64,000 nt of DNA from Christensenella sp. UBA3700 (GCA_002372775.1 DFIJ01000027.1:1-64000); one strand, 5' to 3'. Positions 44,838-54,946 are shown, numbered from the stretch's first letter. Notes: generated by a model not told the origin, from the sequence alone. Numbers and translations are program-made.

Positions 44838-47600
44838 ATGAAATATGGCGGTTATTTAAAAAATAATTATACTAAAACATCTTGGGATACAACAGTAACA
44901 CCAGCAAACGGTGGTACTAGTTATACAATGGTTACAACAATAGTTGCGATACCAGATGGATATAATAAATCAGAACGTTCGTATACCGATTATTATGATT
45001 CATCTTCACCATTGTATGAAATGACAAGATATGATTATGGTTATGCATATACTTTTTCTAGAGTTTATGCTTATATACAATTTAAAGATTCTGGTGGAAA
45101 CTATATACAATATGTTGATTCAAATGGAAGTATTAAAATACGTTTAGGAAAAGATTTATATACATTCTCTATGAGTTCTGTTAGATACTCTAATTATAGT
45201 AATGATGAATTTGGTGCCATAACTGGATCTGCTATTAGATTTTCTTTAGGTGAACATTGGCATAATCCAACCACTGGTTCCAGAAGTTCAGATACCACAT
45301 TTTCAGAATTAACTTCTTATTCTTCTAGTTCATTACAAGGAAAATCACTAAATTATACTGTAAATTATACTCAAATACGTATAGCGCATACTCCATTATT
45401 AAATTCATATTATTGGGGATTAGAAAAATCAGGTTATTATCAAGGAGAAGTATCATTCACTTTCGATACAAATGATTCAGATTATACACATGAAATAAGA
45501 ATATTAGTTATTGGTGGAGGATATGAATCACCATTATTATTTAAACATTTAAATGCTGAATACGCTATATTAGATGATTATACAATAATTAGTGCGACAA
45601 GTGGTTCGTCATTCACATATTCATTAACTAATTTGTACAATTTATTATATAATAGAGGTATTACTAGATTATCTGATACAACTGCTTATTTAAAATGCAT
45701 TACAAGATATAGTGGTAATATTGTTGGGACAACGTTTATACCAATTGAAATAGGTATGAACAAAGGTAGTGAATGGCGAGATACAATAAATGATGGATGT
45801 CCATCTATAGGAAAATTTACTATAACAAATAACACAACATATAATTCTCGTTTATATAATTTGATTGGATTAACATCTTATTATAGATATGAATATACAT
45901 TTATAGGTGGATGTGGTAATCCTGACGGTTCTTCATTAGATATTTCTGGATGTCATAAATTTGAAATATGGCATAATGGAAAAGGTTATTGGTATTTATT
46001 AAATGATCCATTTAATAATACTGGAAAATATTTATCTAGTAGTAAAACATATTATGACACATTTACTACTGAAAATAAAGATTATAGATATGATGCTGGT
46101 TCAAGTTATCATAATAATAATAAACGTTGGAATTTTATTTCTATAAATCAAGGTGGTTCTGGTTGGGGTATTAATAGGTCACAAGATTTAAATATATGTG
46201 ATTATACAATTCAATATAATAAACCTACTTTATCAACGTTTAATGTATATAGAGTAGATTCTAATGATAATCAAGATGTAGAAGGAACATTTATACATGT
46301 AGTAGCTGGTGGTGCTATTACTGGAACTAAATGTCCATCATTAACATATTATGATATAATTGATTTTGGTGCTTTAGGACCAGGTCAAAATATTAATTAT
46401 ATGACTGCTACTTTAAAATATAAGAAAACTACTGATTCTTCATGGTCTTCAACAACTTTAACCAGTAGCAATTATGATACAACAATGCAATATGACTTTT
46501 TATTATCTGGTTATAGTTTTGATGCAACAGCTACTTATGAATTTCAATTAACTTTAACTGATAGATTTGGATATTCAGTAACAAAAACAACAACATTAAG
46601 ACCTCCTATTATATTAATTGATTATAACAGGTCTGGAAAATCTATGGCATTTGGTAAAATATCATCAGCAAGTGCTTCTGATACAATTATCGAAACTATA
46701 TTTCCATTTATATTTGTTGATAATAGTTCAAACTGTCGTTCTACTAGCTGGACTGGTGGTACAACTGGCAATATTACACAAATAGGTTCTAATAGTTCAA
46801 ATTATAATAATATATTTGTGGGTAGATCTAGTACACAGTACAGACGATATGGTATAACAGTTTATGATAATGATTCGTATTCTAATGTTGATATGAGATT
46901 ATACAGTTATGATTCGTACTTAAGCTTAACATATACTGCTATGAAATATTATAGTACTAATAGTAGTAAATATTTTGAAGTTAATCCATCATCAACATAT
47001 TGTAATTTTAATACGGACGCTAGTTATTTTTATATGAATAAACCATTATATGTGCAAAGTAATATAGTAGCTACACAAAGTTGGGTTAATAATCAATCAT
47101 ATATTACTAACTCAACATTTACATCATTTAAAGATTTGTTTGAAAGAAATAACCCAAAAGATTATAATGGTAATGGAAATTCATCATTCTCAACATATGT
47201 TAAGATACCATTATCAAAAGATACAACTAGTGGTAGTTCTTCAACTAATAATAAATTATTATTATGTTGGGGTGTAGATTATTTTTCTAGTTGGAGTGCA
47301 AGTGGTGGTTCTAAAACCATAAATTTTCCTACTACTTATTATTGGTATCCTGTTGTTATAGTATCACCTAAAGGTAGTGTAGACAACAATTATCCACGTT
47401 TAGCCGCATATACAAATGGTAGTGATAGTTTTACAGTAAGTTATGGTGCTGTTCCGACTAGAACTTGTTGGGATATATATCCTAATAATGATGAAGGTGA
47501 TGGCTATTGGGGAAGAGTTAGAACATTTAGAGTAGCTAGTAATTTTACTGGTAATTCGATTGGGTTTTATTGGTTTGCTATAGGAATGTCAAGTAATTAA
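44838..47600 (+). CDS. Minor structural / receptor-binding protein (DUF859-like)
   Basis: 920 residues, very rich in Ser, Tyr, Asn and Thr, beta-structured, starting one base after the previous stop. IILIDYNRSGKSMAFGKIS (about 590-610) matches the region of DUF859-type siphophage minor structural proteins. The C-terminal 300 residues end in a lectin-like or GDS-type tip (SNFTGNSIGFYWFAIGMSS). Probably host-recognition; the composition suggests rapid variation. It has AAGGTGG as its ribosome site. Confidence 0.75.
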   Translation: MKYGGYLKNNYTKTSWDTTVTPANGGTSYTMVTTIVAIPDGYNKSERSYTDYYDSSSPLYEMTRYDYGYAYTFSRVYAYIQFKDSGGNYIQYVDSNGSIKIRLGKDLYTFSMSSVRYSNYSNDEFGAITGSAIRFSLGEHWHNPTTGSRSSDTTFSELTSYSSSSLQGKSLNYTVNYTQIRIAHTPLLNSYYWGLEKSGYYQGEVSFTFDTNDSDYTHEIRILVIGGGYESPLLFKHLNAEYAILDDYTIISATSGSSFTYSLTNLYNLLYNRGITRLSDTTAYLKCITRYSGNIVGTTFIPIEIGMNKGSEWRDTINDGCPSIGKFTITNNTTYNSRLYNLIGLTSYYRYEYTFIGGCGNPDGSSLDISGCHKFEIWHNGKGYWYLLNDPFNNTGKYLSSSKTYYDTFTTENKDYRYDAGSSYHNNNKRWNFISINQGGSGWGINRSQDLNICDYTIQYNKPTLSTFNVYRVDSNDNQDVEGTFIHVVAGGAITGTKCPSLTYYDIIDFGALGPGQNINYMTATLKYKKTTDSSWSSTTLTSSNYDTTMQYDFLLSGYSFDATATYEFQLTLTDRFGYSVTKTTTLRPPIILIDYNRSGKSMAFGKISSASASDTIIETIFPFIFVDNSSNCRSTSWTGGTTGNITQIGSNSSNYNNIFVGRSSTQYRRYGITVYDNDSYSNVDMRLYSYDSYLSLTYTAMKYYSTNSSKYFEVNPSSTYCNFNTDASYFYMNKPLYVQSNIVATQSWVNNQSYITNSTFTSFKDLFERNNPKDYNGNGNSSFSTYVKIPLSKDTTSGSSSTNNKLLLCWGVDYFSSWSASGGSKTINFPTTYYWYPVVIVSPKGSVDNNYPRLAAYTNGSDSFTVSYGAVPTRTCWDIYPNNDEGDGYWGRVRTFRVASNFTGNSIGFYWFAIGMSSN

Positions 47601-47624
47601 TATTAAAGAAAGGAGATATAGTGT

Positions 47625-48008
47625 ATGTTTAAAATTGATGACGAGTCTACAATTCATATCACTCGTGGGGATTCTGGTTGTATATGTGTCTTTGCTGAGG
47701 ATGAAAAAGGTCATGATTATATGTTTAAACCAGATGAAAAATTACGATTTAAAGTAACTGAAAAGAAAAATACTAGTAATGTTGTATTAGAAAAAACAGT
47801 TACAGTAACACAAATAACAACATCTGTAAATATAATCTTAGAAAAAGAAGATACTAAGATTGGCGATTTTATTAACAAACCTACTGATTATTGGTATGAA
47901 ATTGAGCTTAACCCAGATAGTAGTGATGTACAGACAATATTAGGTTATGATGAAGACGGACCTAAATTATTTACATTATATCCGGAGGGAGGTGACAGTA
48001 ATGCCTAA
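47625..48008 (+). CDS. Baseplate upper protein-like (BppU-type N-domain)
   Basis: 127 residues. FKIDDESTIHITRGDSGCICVFAEDEKG at the start and KLRFKVTEKKNTSNVVLEKTV are typical of the small domain that attaches receptor-binding parts to the baseplate in Bacillota siphophages. AAAGGAG precedes the ATG; its end overlaps the next gene. Confidence 0.7.
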   Translation: MFKIDDESTIHITRGDSGCICVFAEDEKGHDYMFKPDEKLRFKVTEKKNTSNVVLEKTVTVTQITTSVNIILEKEDTKIGDFINKPTDYWYEIELNPDSSDVQTILGYDEDGPKLFTLYPEGGDSNA

Positions 48009-48162
48009 TTATCCAAATCAGGTACTTAGAGGTAAAATCAGTGTAGGTAAGATTATAGAAAAAGTAGACATTACTGAAACTGATGAATATCCGGAAGATC
48101 TTGCTTTATCGCAAGAAATATTAAATAAAGGAGGATTAGAAGATGAGCCAATTAAAGACTAA
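48001..48162 (+). CDS. Hypothetical tail-tip protein, 53 aa
   Basis: ATG 48001 behind GGAGGGAGGTGAC. The sequence is polar with an acidic end. It overlaps genes on both sides in a tightly packed tail-tip cluster, suggesting an accessory of the following fibre proteins. Not recognised. Confidence 0.65.
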   Translation: MPNYPNQVLRGKISVGKIIEKVDITETDEYPEDLALSQEILNKGGLEDEPIKD

Positions 48163-48628
48163 TTTGCAAGAAATTCTTGCAGAAAAACAGCAAAAAATTA
48201 TTTCTGAAAATATTAGAAGGAATGTTTCTGTTTTTGGTGTTATTGGTACTTTAGATGAAGGTATTGATACTTCAGATGCAGATGCAGTTGCTGGCGATTT
48301 AGCTGAGGGTAAAACAGCATATGTTAATGGTGAAAAAATTACAGGTAATGTTGCAGTAATTGAAAGTAATTCTGGAGTAACAACAGGGGAATTTCAAAAC
48401 TCACCATATATAATTCCAATTTTTGATGAAGATAAATTAATTAGAGCAGGCGGTGGTCCTATAATTAATGAAACAGCTTTGGCTAATAAAATACTTTTAT
48501 CTGCTGACAAAATTAAACAAGGTGAAACTATTCTTGGTATAGAAGGTACTGTAGTTCCAGAAGATCCAGAGCATGCTGATTATGATGATTGTCTTCAATT
48601 AACTGAAGAAATTTTAGGAAATGTATAG
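48143..48628 (+). CDS. Tail-tip paralogue 1 (ILAEKxxKIIxENIRxxV)
   Basis: 161 residues. The first 35 residues, MSQLKTNLQEILAEKQQKII...VFGVIGTLDEG, define a paralogous family with the genes at 48691, 49114, 52290 and, at the N-terminus, 53491. Then comes a G-I-D-T-S-D-A-x(7-10)-D-L-A-E-G-K-T-A-Y-V-N-G-E-K-I-T-G repeat shared with 49114. It ends with an acidic ADYDDC tail found also in the next gene. Probably a trimeric or appendage tail-tip protein. AAAGGAGG at the start. Confidence 0.72.
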   Translation: MSQLKTNLQEILAEKQQKIISENIRRNVSVFGVIGTLDEGIDTSDADAVAGDLAEGKTAYVNGEKITGNVAVIESNSGVTTGEFQNSPYIIPIFDEDKLIRAGGGPIINETALANKILLSADKIKQGETILGIEGTVVPEDPEHADYDDCLQLTEEILGNV

Positions 48629-48690
48629 GAGCTTCTTTTGTGGAAGTTTCTGAATAAATTTAAAATATTTTATTAAAGGAGGTACTCATT

Positions 48691-49089
48691 ATGAGTCTAT
48701 TAAAAACAAAATTGCAAGCTGTTCTTGCAGAGAAAAATTCAAAGGTAATACCAACAAACATTAGGGCTGGTGTTACATTATTTGGTGTAGAGGGAAATTT
48801 GGAACCAGATAAGCCAGATCAAACAAAAAATGCTACACCATCTACAGTAGCTCAAACTATTCAAGCTGATACTGGTTATGAATTAGCTCAAGTTAATATT
48901 GCTGCTGTTGATAACACAATAGATGCTAATATATTAGCTGGAAATATTAAAACAGGAGTTACAATATTAGGTGTAGCTGGAACTGTAGTTGAGGAAGATC
49001 CAGAACATGCTGACTACGATGATTGTGTTACAATAGCTGATGAAATTCTTGGAACTGAAAATAATGAAGGAGAATCAGGAGATGTGTAA
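48691..49089 (+). CDS. Tail-tip paralogue 2
   Basis: 132 residues with the same N-terminus as its neighbours (MSLLKTKLQAVLAEKNSKVI...GVTLFGVEGNLE) and the same ADYDDC acidic end as the gene before it. The middle has a short repeat AGNIKTGVTILGVAGTV, a VFGVxGT-type turn also seen in the others. AAAGGAGG ribosome site. Confidence 0.7.
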   Translation: MSLLKTKLQAVLAEKNSKVIPTNIRAGVTLFGVEGNLEPDKPDQTKNATPSTVAQTIQADTGYELAQVNIAAVDNTIDANILAGNIKTGVTILGVAGTVVEEDPEHADYDDCVTIADEILGTENNEGESGDV

Positions 49090-49113
49090 TATATAAATAA
49101 GGAGGATATTTAA

Positions 49114-50748
49114 ATGACTTTATTAGCAAAATTACAAAGAATTCTTGCAGAAAAAAGACTAAAAATTATTCCAGAAAATCTTAGAGCTGGAGTTACAGCT
49201 TTTGGTGTTACTGGTACTTTAGATGAGGGTATAGATACATCTGATGCAACAGCTACTGAAAATGATCTTGCTAAAAATAAAACAGCTTATGTAAATGGAC
49301 AAAAAATAACAGGTGAGTTAGATTATTTAGATGGTATTCCAATAAATGCGGAACTTATAGATATAAATGAATCTAATTCATCAATAAATGTTTATTCAAG
49401 AGTAGAGCTAGAAAAAGATAAAGTTATTATAAACTTTGATCAGGAAATAGATGTATCCGTATCGTATGCTGATGTTGCACAAGCAATAGAATTAGATAGT
49501 GATGATATAAAATATGGAGCTACAATTCTTGGAGTAGCCGGTACTTATGACGGTGTAGATACATCAGACGCGACAGCTACTGCTGAAGATATAGTTCGTA
49601 ATAAAACAGCTTACGTAAATGGAGAAAAAATTGTAGGTACAAATGACGGTGGAGGCAGTGGAGGCAATGGTGGTTTTTTAATTAGTTTAAATGAAAATAA
49701 TAAAATAGCGATTGATTGTAATAAAATAGCAGATATAATTGAAAATAATTATACATCTTCAGAATTAGATGAATGTACTATTGCATTATCTTATGGTGCA
49801 GGGCATGATTTTCCTGCTATAAATCTAACGCATGGTTTTCAAGATAATATACTTTTAACCGGATGTCAATTTTGTTTAATCGTTGATATTGCCGGAGGTA
49901 GTCGAACAGGTGGATTAAAATTATGTGTGTTCGAAAAAGGAGAAAATGTAATTGAAATAGGAACATTAGTAAGTATTAATACTGCAACAGAACAATATTT
50001 TAATGACCCTATGACATTAAATAATTTAATAAGTGTGTTAAGATATGCCGGTATTGTTCATCTTGATATTACTGATGGCGGTATGGATTATAAAAGTTAT
50101 GAATTATATAATATTATTGGTATTAAGATAGGTTATGCAGAAGATTATGATTCATCTATTTGTAGATATATAAAAGTAAATAATGATTTTATTACTATTA
50201 AACCAAATTCTTATACTAGTGATATAAAAAATGGAACTACATTAATATTTAATGGTTCTACAATTGCTAGTATGTTAAATAAATATTTAACTTCAGAACA
50301 AAAAAATACAATAGTAACTATACCATCTGAAAGTAGTTTAGAATCGCATATACTAGATTTTGGTAAATGTACAGTAGATGTTCAATCAGGTTCATCAATA
50401 CATCGTTACGACAATTGTTCGTTATTTATAGCTTATGATGGTGTTAATTCAATATCATTATATTTAAACGATAATATTCATAGTGGTGTTCATTTAATGA
50501 CACTTTTTACAGAATCTTCTGAAATAGAAATACCAAATCCTTGTAGAATGTCTGATATTATTAATATATTTGCTTCTATTGGAACTGTTGAACAAGAATT
50601 AGACGGTCTTGAATATAGTAATATTGATAAACTTATGATAAATGTTCCAATAGAAACACTTTTAACATGTATTGGTGCAACTATTAAAACAATGTATGAA
50701 ACAATAATAGATGTTAAACAAACGGAGATTGAAGAAAATGGAAATTAA
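49114..50748 (+). CDS. Tail-tip paralogue 3, long form
   Basis: 544 residues. It contains the family N-terminus (LLAKLQRILAEKRLKIIPENL) and two copies of the G-I-D-T-S-D-A-T-A...KTAYVNGQKI repeat, then a GGGSGGNGG linker (about residue 182-190) and a long beta-rich C-terminal domain without recognisable fold. The Gly linker separates attachment from a probable recognition head. AAGGAGG before the ATG. Its last bases overlap the glycosyltransferase gene. Confidence 0.72.
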   Translation: MTLLAKLQRILAEKRLKIIPENLRAGVTAFGVTGTLDEGIDTSDATATENDLAKNKTAYVNGQKITGELDYLDGIPINAELIDINESNSSINVYSRVELEKDKVIINFDQEIDVSVSYADVAQAIELDSDDIKYGATILGVAGTYDGVDTSDATATAEDIVRNKTAYVNGEKIVGTNDGGGSGGNGGFLISLNENNKIAIDCNKIADIIENNYTSSELDECTIALSYGAGHDFPAINLTHGFQDNILLTGCQFCLIVDIAGGSRTGGLKLCVFEKGENVIEIGTLVSINTATEQYFNDPMTLNNLISVLRYAGIVHLDITDGGMDYKSYELYNIIGIKIGYAEDYDSSICRYIKVNNDFITIKPNSYTSDIKNGTTLIFNGSTIASMLNKYLTSEQKNTIVTIPSESSLESHILDFGKCTVDVQSGSSIHRYDNCSLFIAYDGVNSISLYLNDNIHSGVHLMTLFTESSEIEIPNPCRMSDIINIFASIGTVEQELDGLEYSNIDKLMINVPIETLLTCIGATIKTMYETIIDVKQTEIEENGN

Positions 50749-51376
50749 ATATTTTGTTCGTACAATAGAAGATCGTTCATATGATATTCCAATAGAACAT
50801 GAAAAAATTATTGATTACAATCATAAATATGTTAAAGCTTATATTGATGCTTTATATCATATAAATGATTTCAATGCTGTTTTAATGGAAGATGATATTG
50901 TATTATGTAAAAATTTTAAAGAAGAAATAGAAAAAATTATTAATCAATATCCTAATAATATTATTAATTTTTTTAGTTCACCAACTAAATATTATACAAC
51001 ACATTTTTCTAGTCTATTTTTATATAATCAATGCACATATTTTCCAAAAAATATTACAGCACATTTAGCTAATAAAATGATGGAAAAGTATTTGGATGAA
51101 AATATTTATCCAAATCAACAACGTTATGGTTCATTGTTAGATATTATATTAATAGAAGAAGGTATACCACATTTAATTTATAGACCAACATTAGTTCAAC
51201 ATATAGATGATAAATCAACAAGAGATCGTCCGCATATGTGTAGAAATACAATTTACTTTAAAGATTATTTAGATGAGATTGGTATAACAATGGAAGAAGC
51301 ATTTTATAAAGATAATCAAGAAAAATTACAAAAATTATTAGATGCAGATAGAGAAAAATGGTATAAAAAAAAATAA
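50738..51376 (+). CDS. Family-25-like glycosyltransferase
   Basis: 212 residues. FNAVLMEDDIVLCKNF (about 44-59) has the D-D (x-D-D) metal-sugar-nucleotide motif with preceding E, as in the GT25 LPS glycosyltransferases; LVQHIDDKST near 153-162 resembles the later conserved H-x-(D/G) region. It overlaps a tail-tip gene by 11 bases and lies between structural and lysis genes, so a virion protein or the host wall is the likely acceptor. No signal peptide; cytoplasmic. Confidence 0.72.
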   Translation: MEIKYFVRTIEDRSYDIPIEHEKIIDYNHKYVKAYIDALYHINDFNAVLMEDDIVLCKNFKEEIEKIINQYPNNIINFFSSPTKYYTTHFSSLFLYNQCTYFPKNITAHLANKMMEKYLDENIYPNQQRYGSLLDIILIEEGIPHLIYRPTLVQHIDDKSTRDRPHMCRNTIYFKDYLDEIGITMEEAFYKDNQEKLQKLLDADREKWYKKK

Positions 51377-51387
51377 AGGAGTAATAT

Positions 51388-51609
51388 ATGAACAAGGAGA
51401 TTAAGATAACTGCAAAACTCTTAATCTCCATAGCTTTTATTAACCTATTCTTCATGTTCTGCTTTGAGACTGCATATAATCATATTTTATATAAAAATTA
51501 TTCTGAAGTATATGAAGAGGTTAGAACTATGGAGAATAGAGTTGATAAATTGATAGAGATGAATTTAAAACTATCAAATTATATTATTAAAGGAGGTAAT
51601 CAAAAATGA
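51388..51609 (+). CDS. Membrane-anchored coiled-coil small protein
   Basis: 73 residues. One hydrophobic helix (about residues 9-28) followed by a charged coiled coil. The TAAAGGAG ribosome site overlaps the previous stop, and its own stop overlaps the holin ATG. Possibly a lysis accessory (antiholin- or spanin-like), judged only by position and topology. Confidence 0.7.
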   Translation: MNKEIKITAKLLISIAFINLFFMFCFETAYNHILYKNYSEVYEEVRTMENRVDKLIEMNLKLSNYIIKGGNQK

Positions 51610-51890
51610 TAAACTTTAATGGTTTAGAAGGATATTTCGTAGGTATAACTATTTTAGGCTGTCTAGTAATAGGTTATATTATAAAGCATGCAAGTTTCCT
51701 TAAGTGGATTCCAAATAATGATATCCCAATCATATTAGCCATATTTGGTGCTATTATAAACTGTTTTGCTAGTGGTTTATGTTTAGAAAGTATTATTTAC
51801 GGAGCTATAATGGGATTATCTTCAACTGGTTTACACCAGGCCTTTAAAAAGTTCGTAGAAGGTACGAATGATAACGGGGGTCTAAAGTAA
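51606..51890 (+). CDS. Phage holin
   Basis: 94 residues with three hydrophobic segments (about 10-26, 40-55, 60-76). The pattern KHASFLKWIPNNDIPIILAIFGAI and GLSSTGLHQAFKKF is that of the phage holin family of Bacillota phages (Hol44-like). It makes the membrane lesions that release or activate the lysin at 53810. The stop overlaps the next ATG by one base. Confidence 0.82.
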   Translation: MINFNGLEGYFVGITILGCLVIGYIIKHASFLKWIPNNDIPIILAIFGAIINCFASGLCLESIIYGAIMGLSSTGLHQAFKKFVEGTNDNGGLK

Positions 51891-52276
51891 TGCCAACTGA
51901 AGCAATATTTCAAATGGTTGGTACTGTTTTAGTAGCTTTAATAGGTCTAGTTGGTATATGGTTACAAACTAGAAGCCATACTAAAGCTGTTAAACAGGAA
52001 GAACTACTAGCAAAAGTCAATACTAAAATAGACTCCATAAAAGAAGAGTCTAAAAAAGATGATGCAAGACTCAATGAAAAATTAGATGATATTGAAATGC
52101 AAAATTGTAAGCGTTTCCTTATTGTTGAAATAATGAAAATTAAAGACGGCGCTTATGCACCAAACGAGGAGCAAAAACGTATGCTCCATGAAACTAAAAC
52201 TCGTTATAATAATCGTGGAGGAGACTCGTATATAGATTCAATGTTTGATGAGTTAGTTGAAAAACATATTTTATAA
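51890..52276 (+). CDS. Membrane-anchored coiled-coil lysis-region protein
   Basis: 128 residues. One membrane helix (about 8-24), then a long coiled coil of Lys/Glu/Asp heptads and a soluble C-terminus. It could be a second holin-like or regulator protein of lysis; no family recognised. Start at ATG 51890, overlapping the holin stop. Confidence 0.68.
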   Translation: MPTEAIFQMVGTVLVALIGLVGIWLQTRSHTKAVKQEELLAKVNTKIDSIKEESKKDDARLNEKLDDIEMQNCKRFLIVEIMKIKDGAYAPNEEQKRMLHETKTRYNNRGGDSYIDSMFDELVEKHIL

Positions 52277-52289
52277 GGAGGTATAAAAA

Positions 52290-53477
52290 ATGTCTACAAT
52301 GATTGACAAATTAAATGATATTTTAGATGAAAAACATTCTAAAATTATACCAGAAAATATTAAGGCTGGAGTTACAGCTTTTGGTGTCAATGGTTCTTTA
52401 AAAGCTGGCGGAGATGTTAAATTGTTTAAATCAATTGAAGCTATGAATGCTGATACTAATAAACAAAAAGATGATTTAGCAATTGTATATACAGATACAA
52501 TAACACATTTAACTTCTTCTGATGTTGGCAAACAGATAGACCATTTAATATTACCTGATATCATAACACTTAGCAAACAATTTACTGGTAATAATAAAGA
52601 TATAATATTAAGAAATGAAGATGCCGGTTTGTTTTTAGACATTCAAATGGCTACATCAATGCTTATGTTTGATGGTCATTCTAATGGTGGACAATTTATG
52701 GGTAATTATATGACACAATCAGATGGTGTTACATTAAAAAAAGAACGATTTGATATAATGACAACTGACGTTACATTAGAAAATGATGTCTTAAAATTCT
52801 CGCAACCAATGACTATAGAAAGTATAGAAGACGTCTTAGTTGGTGAGGCATGTATATTATCAAGACATACGTTTGGAGGGTTATATCAAGCTAATCCTGT
52901 TGTAAATAAAGATGATATTGACGTATTAAGAAGTTTTTCTGGTTATAGTGATATAAGCACTGTTAGAGAAAATATACATGTTGGTGCTGATAAAATTACT
53001 GAAGTTAGAAATGCTTTAATTGCTGCTGGAGTTCAGAAGAATGGTATATTTATATTTAATGGAGATACTGCTGATTATATATATTATAAAGGTGATTATG
53101 ACGGATTTTGGGCAGCTATGGTTAATGGTGAATTATGTATTGTATGTTCTATAAATTACGAAAGTTCATGCGATGCTAAAACAGTGATGCCGATGATAAA
53201 AGCGACTTATGATTTTACAACTAAACAAATTACTAATACTGAATTTGAAACTGTGCCAACAATTGATCAATTAAATTTAACTAAGCAAGTTGCTTTTAAT
53301 GCTACTAATAGAACATGGATGTTATTAAGTACTAAATCAGATATAATTGGATCTTATGATAATGGCGATATATATTATATGAATTTACTACATATATGGG
53401 TTGGTGATGATGCATCAAATGAAACATATGTTGGATATTCTCATAATAAATACGAATATGGACTAGCAGAACAATAA
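52290..53477 (+). CDS. Tail-tip paralogue 4 with large C-terminal domain
   Basis: 395 residues. It starts with the same family N-terminus (MIDKLNDILDEKHSKIIPEN...GVTAFGVNGSLKAGG) as the genes at 48-49 kb but lies after the holin, so the fibre cluster is split by the lysis cassette. The rest is a unique, mixed alpha/beta region. Probable appendage or receptor-binding protein. AAGGAGG ribosome site. Confidence 0.7.
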   Translation: MSTMIDKLNDILDEKHSKIIPENIKAGVTAFGVNGSLKAGGDVKLFKSIEAMNADTNKQKDDLAIVYTDTITHLTSSDVGKQIDHLILPDIITLSKQFTGNNKDIILRNEDAGLFLDIQMATSMLMFDGHSNGGQFMGNYMTQSDGVTLKKERFDIMTTDVTLENDVLKFSQPMTIESIEDVLVGEACILSRHTFGGLYQANPVVNKDDIDVLRSFSGYSDISTVRENIHVGADKITEVRNALIAAGVQKNGIFIFNGDTADYIYYKGDYDGFWAAMVNGELCIVCSINYESSCDAKTVMPMIKATYDFTTKQITNTEFETVPTIDQLNLTKQVAFNATNRTWMLLSTKSDIIGSYDNGDIYYMNLLHIWVGDDASNETYVGYSHNKYEYGLAEQ

Positions 53478-53490
53478 AAGGAGGTAAATT

Positions 53491-53697
53491 ATGTCAAGTT
53501 TAAAAACTAAATTAGAAACAATAAAAGAAGACAATATAGATTCTAATAATTTAATAGATGATATTATGTATCCAGTAGCTCAAGCTGGACAAATTTTAAA
53601 TAATATTACTGGTACAGCTGATACTATTTCAGGTTTAGGTGGAACTGAGCAAGATGTAATCAACAAAGCCTCTGAAGTGATGGGTGAAATTAATTAA
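53491..53697 (+). CDS. Tail-tip paralogue 5, short form
   Basis: 68 residues; MSSLKTKLETIKEDNI is a degenerate form of the family N-terminus, without the VFGV turn. The rest is Gly/Thr/Ile-rich and helical. Possibly a truncated or decoy version. AAAGGAGG before the ATG. Confidence 0.65.
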   Translation: MSSLKTKLETIKEDNIDSNNLIDDIMYPVAQAGQILNNITGTADTISGLGGTEQDVINKASEVMGEIN

Positions 53698-53721
53698 TAT
53701 TAATGAAAGGAGAATAAACCT

Positions 53722-53808
53722 ATGGGAGATGAAAACTTTAATGTAGAAAAAGAACCTACAGAAATTAACAATCAAGAATTAAGAAATTATGAAGAGGAGG
53801 AAAAATAA
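53722..53808 (+). CDS. Acidic micro-protein, 28 aa
   Basis: ATG 53722 after GAAAGGAG, ending one base before the lysin start. Glu- and Asn-rich with a run of four glutamates. Its own end contains the GAGGAGG site of the lysin, so it may serve mainly as a translational leader. Confidence 0.5.
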   Translation: MGDENFNVEKEPTEINNQELRNYEEEEK

Positions 53809-53809
53809 T

Positions 53810-54901
53810 ATGGCTAAATTAGGACCAGATATCTCTGCATGGCAGGGTAATATCGATATACGTACGTTAGCAAACCACTGTGACTTCTTTATATTTAGAA
53901 GTCATGCTGGTATCTCAGAGGATAGCAAAGCGGCACGTAACGTCGACTTAGCTATCGACTCTGGAAAACCTTATGGTCTTTATATTTATTCTTATGCATT
54001 AAATACATCAAGAGCTGCTCAAGAAGCCGCTAATGTTGTAGCATTTGCTAATTCAAGAAGAGTAAGACCAAAATTCTTAGTAATTGATATGGAGGATGCA
54101 GACGGGTATAAAGCTCGTAATGGCATGCCTTCTAATCAAACTCTACGTGATATTTGTAGAGTAGAGTGTGAAGCTTTTGAAGCAGCTGGATATTATGCTA
54201 TGGTTTATGCTAGTTCTTCATGGTTTAAAGGAAAACTTGCAGGTATAGAAAGCAGATTTGATAAATGGGAAGCTCATTGGCCTACCTCTGGTGGAAAACA
54301 AAAAGGAATGAATACGGACCCATCTGGAGAATCAGCAGCAAATTGTGGTATATGGCAATTTACTTCTGCAGGACACTTACCTGGATATAATGGAAATCTT
54401 GATATGAATTATTTATACAAAGATGTTATATTAGGAGTGGATTCAAACGAACCTGCCCCTGCTTCGGAACCAGCACCTTTACAATCAGTAGAAGGATCTA
54501 CTTTAGATCTAGCTACTCAAGTAATGAAAGGTGTGTTTGGAGATGGAGATGATAGAAAAAATAATCTTGGTGATAGATACGACGAAGTTCAAGATTTCAT
54601 TAATCATATTTATTCTGCTTCTGTTTCTGATCTAGTTGCGGAGACGAAGAGCGGTAAATATGGTAATGGCGAGCAAAGAAAAGTAGTTCTTGGTTCAAGA
54701 TATGATGAAGTCCAAGATGCGGTTAATGCTTCATACGGAAAGAACTCAAAGAACGAAACTGTTTATATAGTTAAATCTGGTGATACATTATCTGCTATAG
54801 CATCTAAATACGGAACAACATATCAAAAGATTGCTAGAGATAATGGAATAGCTAATCCAAATATTATCTATCCAGGACAAAAATTAAGAATAGTTAAATA
54901 A
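53810..54901 (+). CDS. Endolysin: GH25 muramidase, Cpl-7 repeats, LysM
   Basis: 363 residues. Residues 1-205 are a GH25 lysozyme: [13 protein letters not shown] (catalytic Asp), [10 protein letters not shown] (catalytic Glu pair) and the W-rich IWQFTSAG core. Two Cpl-7-like wall-binding repeats follow ([22 protein letters not shown], then a second with [10 protein letters not shown]). The last 50 residues are a LysM domain ([30 protein letters not shown]). It cleaves peptidoglycan at the end of infection. GAGGAGG precedes ATG 53810. A terminator follows. Confidence 0.93.
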   Translation: MAKLGPDISAWQGNIDIRTLANHCDFFIFRSHAGISEDSKAARNVDLAIDSGKPYGLYIYSYALNTSRAAQEAANVVAFANSRRVRPKFLVIDMEDADGYKARNGMPSNQTLRDICRVECEAFEAAGYYAMVYASSSWFKGKLAGIESRFDKWEAHWPTSGGKQKGMNTDPSGESAANCGIWQFTSAGHLPGYNGNLDMNYLYKDVILGVDSNEPAPASEPAPLQSVEGSTLDLATQVMKGVFGDGDDRKNNLGDRYDEVQDFINHIYSASVSDLVAETKSGKYGNGEQRKVVLGSRYDEVQDAVNASYGKNSKNETVYIVKSGDTLSAIASKYGTTYQKIARDNGIANPNIIYPGQKLRIVK

Positions 54902-54915
54902 ATATTAATAAAATG

Positions 54916-54946
54916 AGAGGGAGATTTACATTTCCCTTTCGTTTTT
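54916..54946 (+). terminator. Intrinsic terminator after endolysin
   Basis: AGGGA (54918-54922) pairs with TCCCT (54933-54937), followed by TTCGTTTTTG. It ends the late operon of structure and lysis. Confidence 0.75.
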
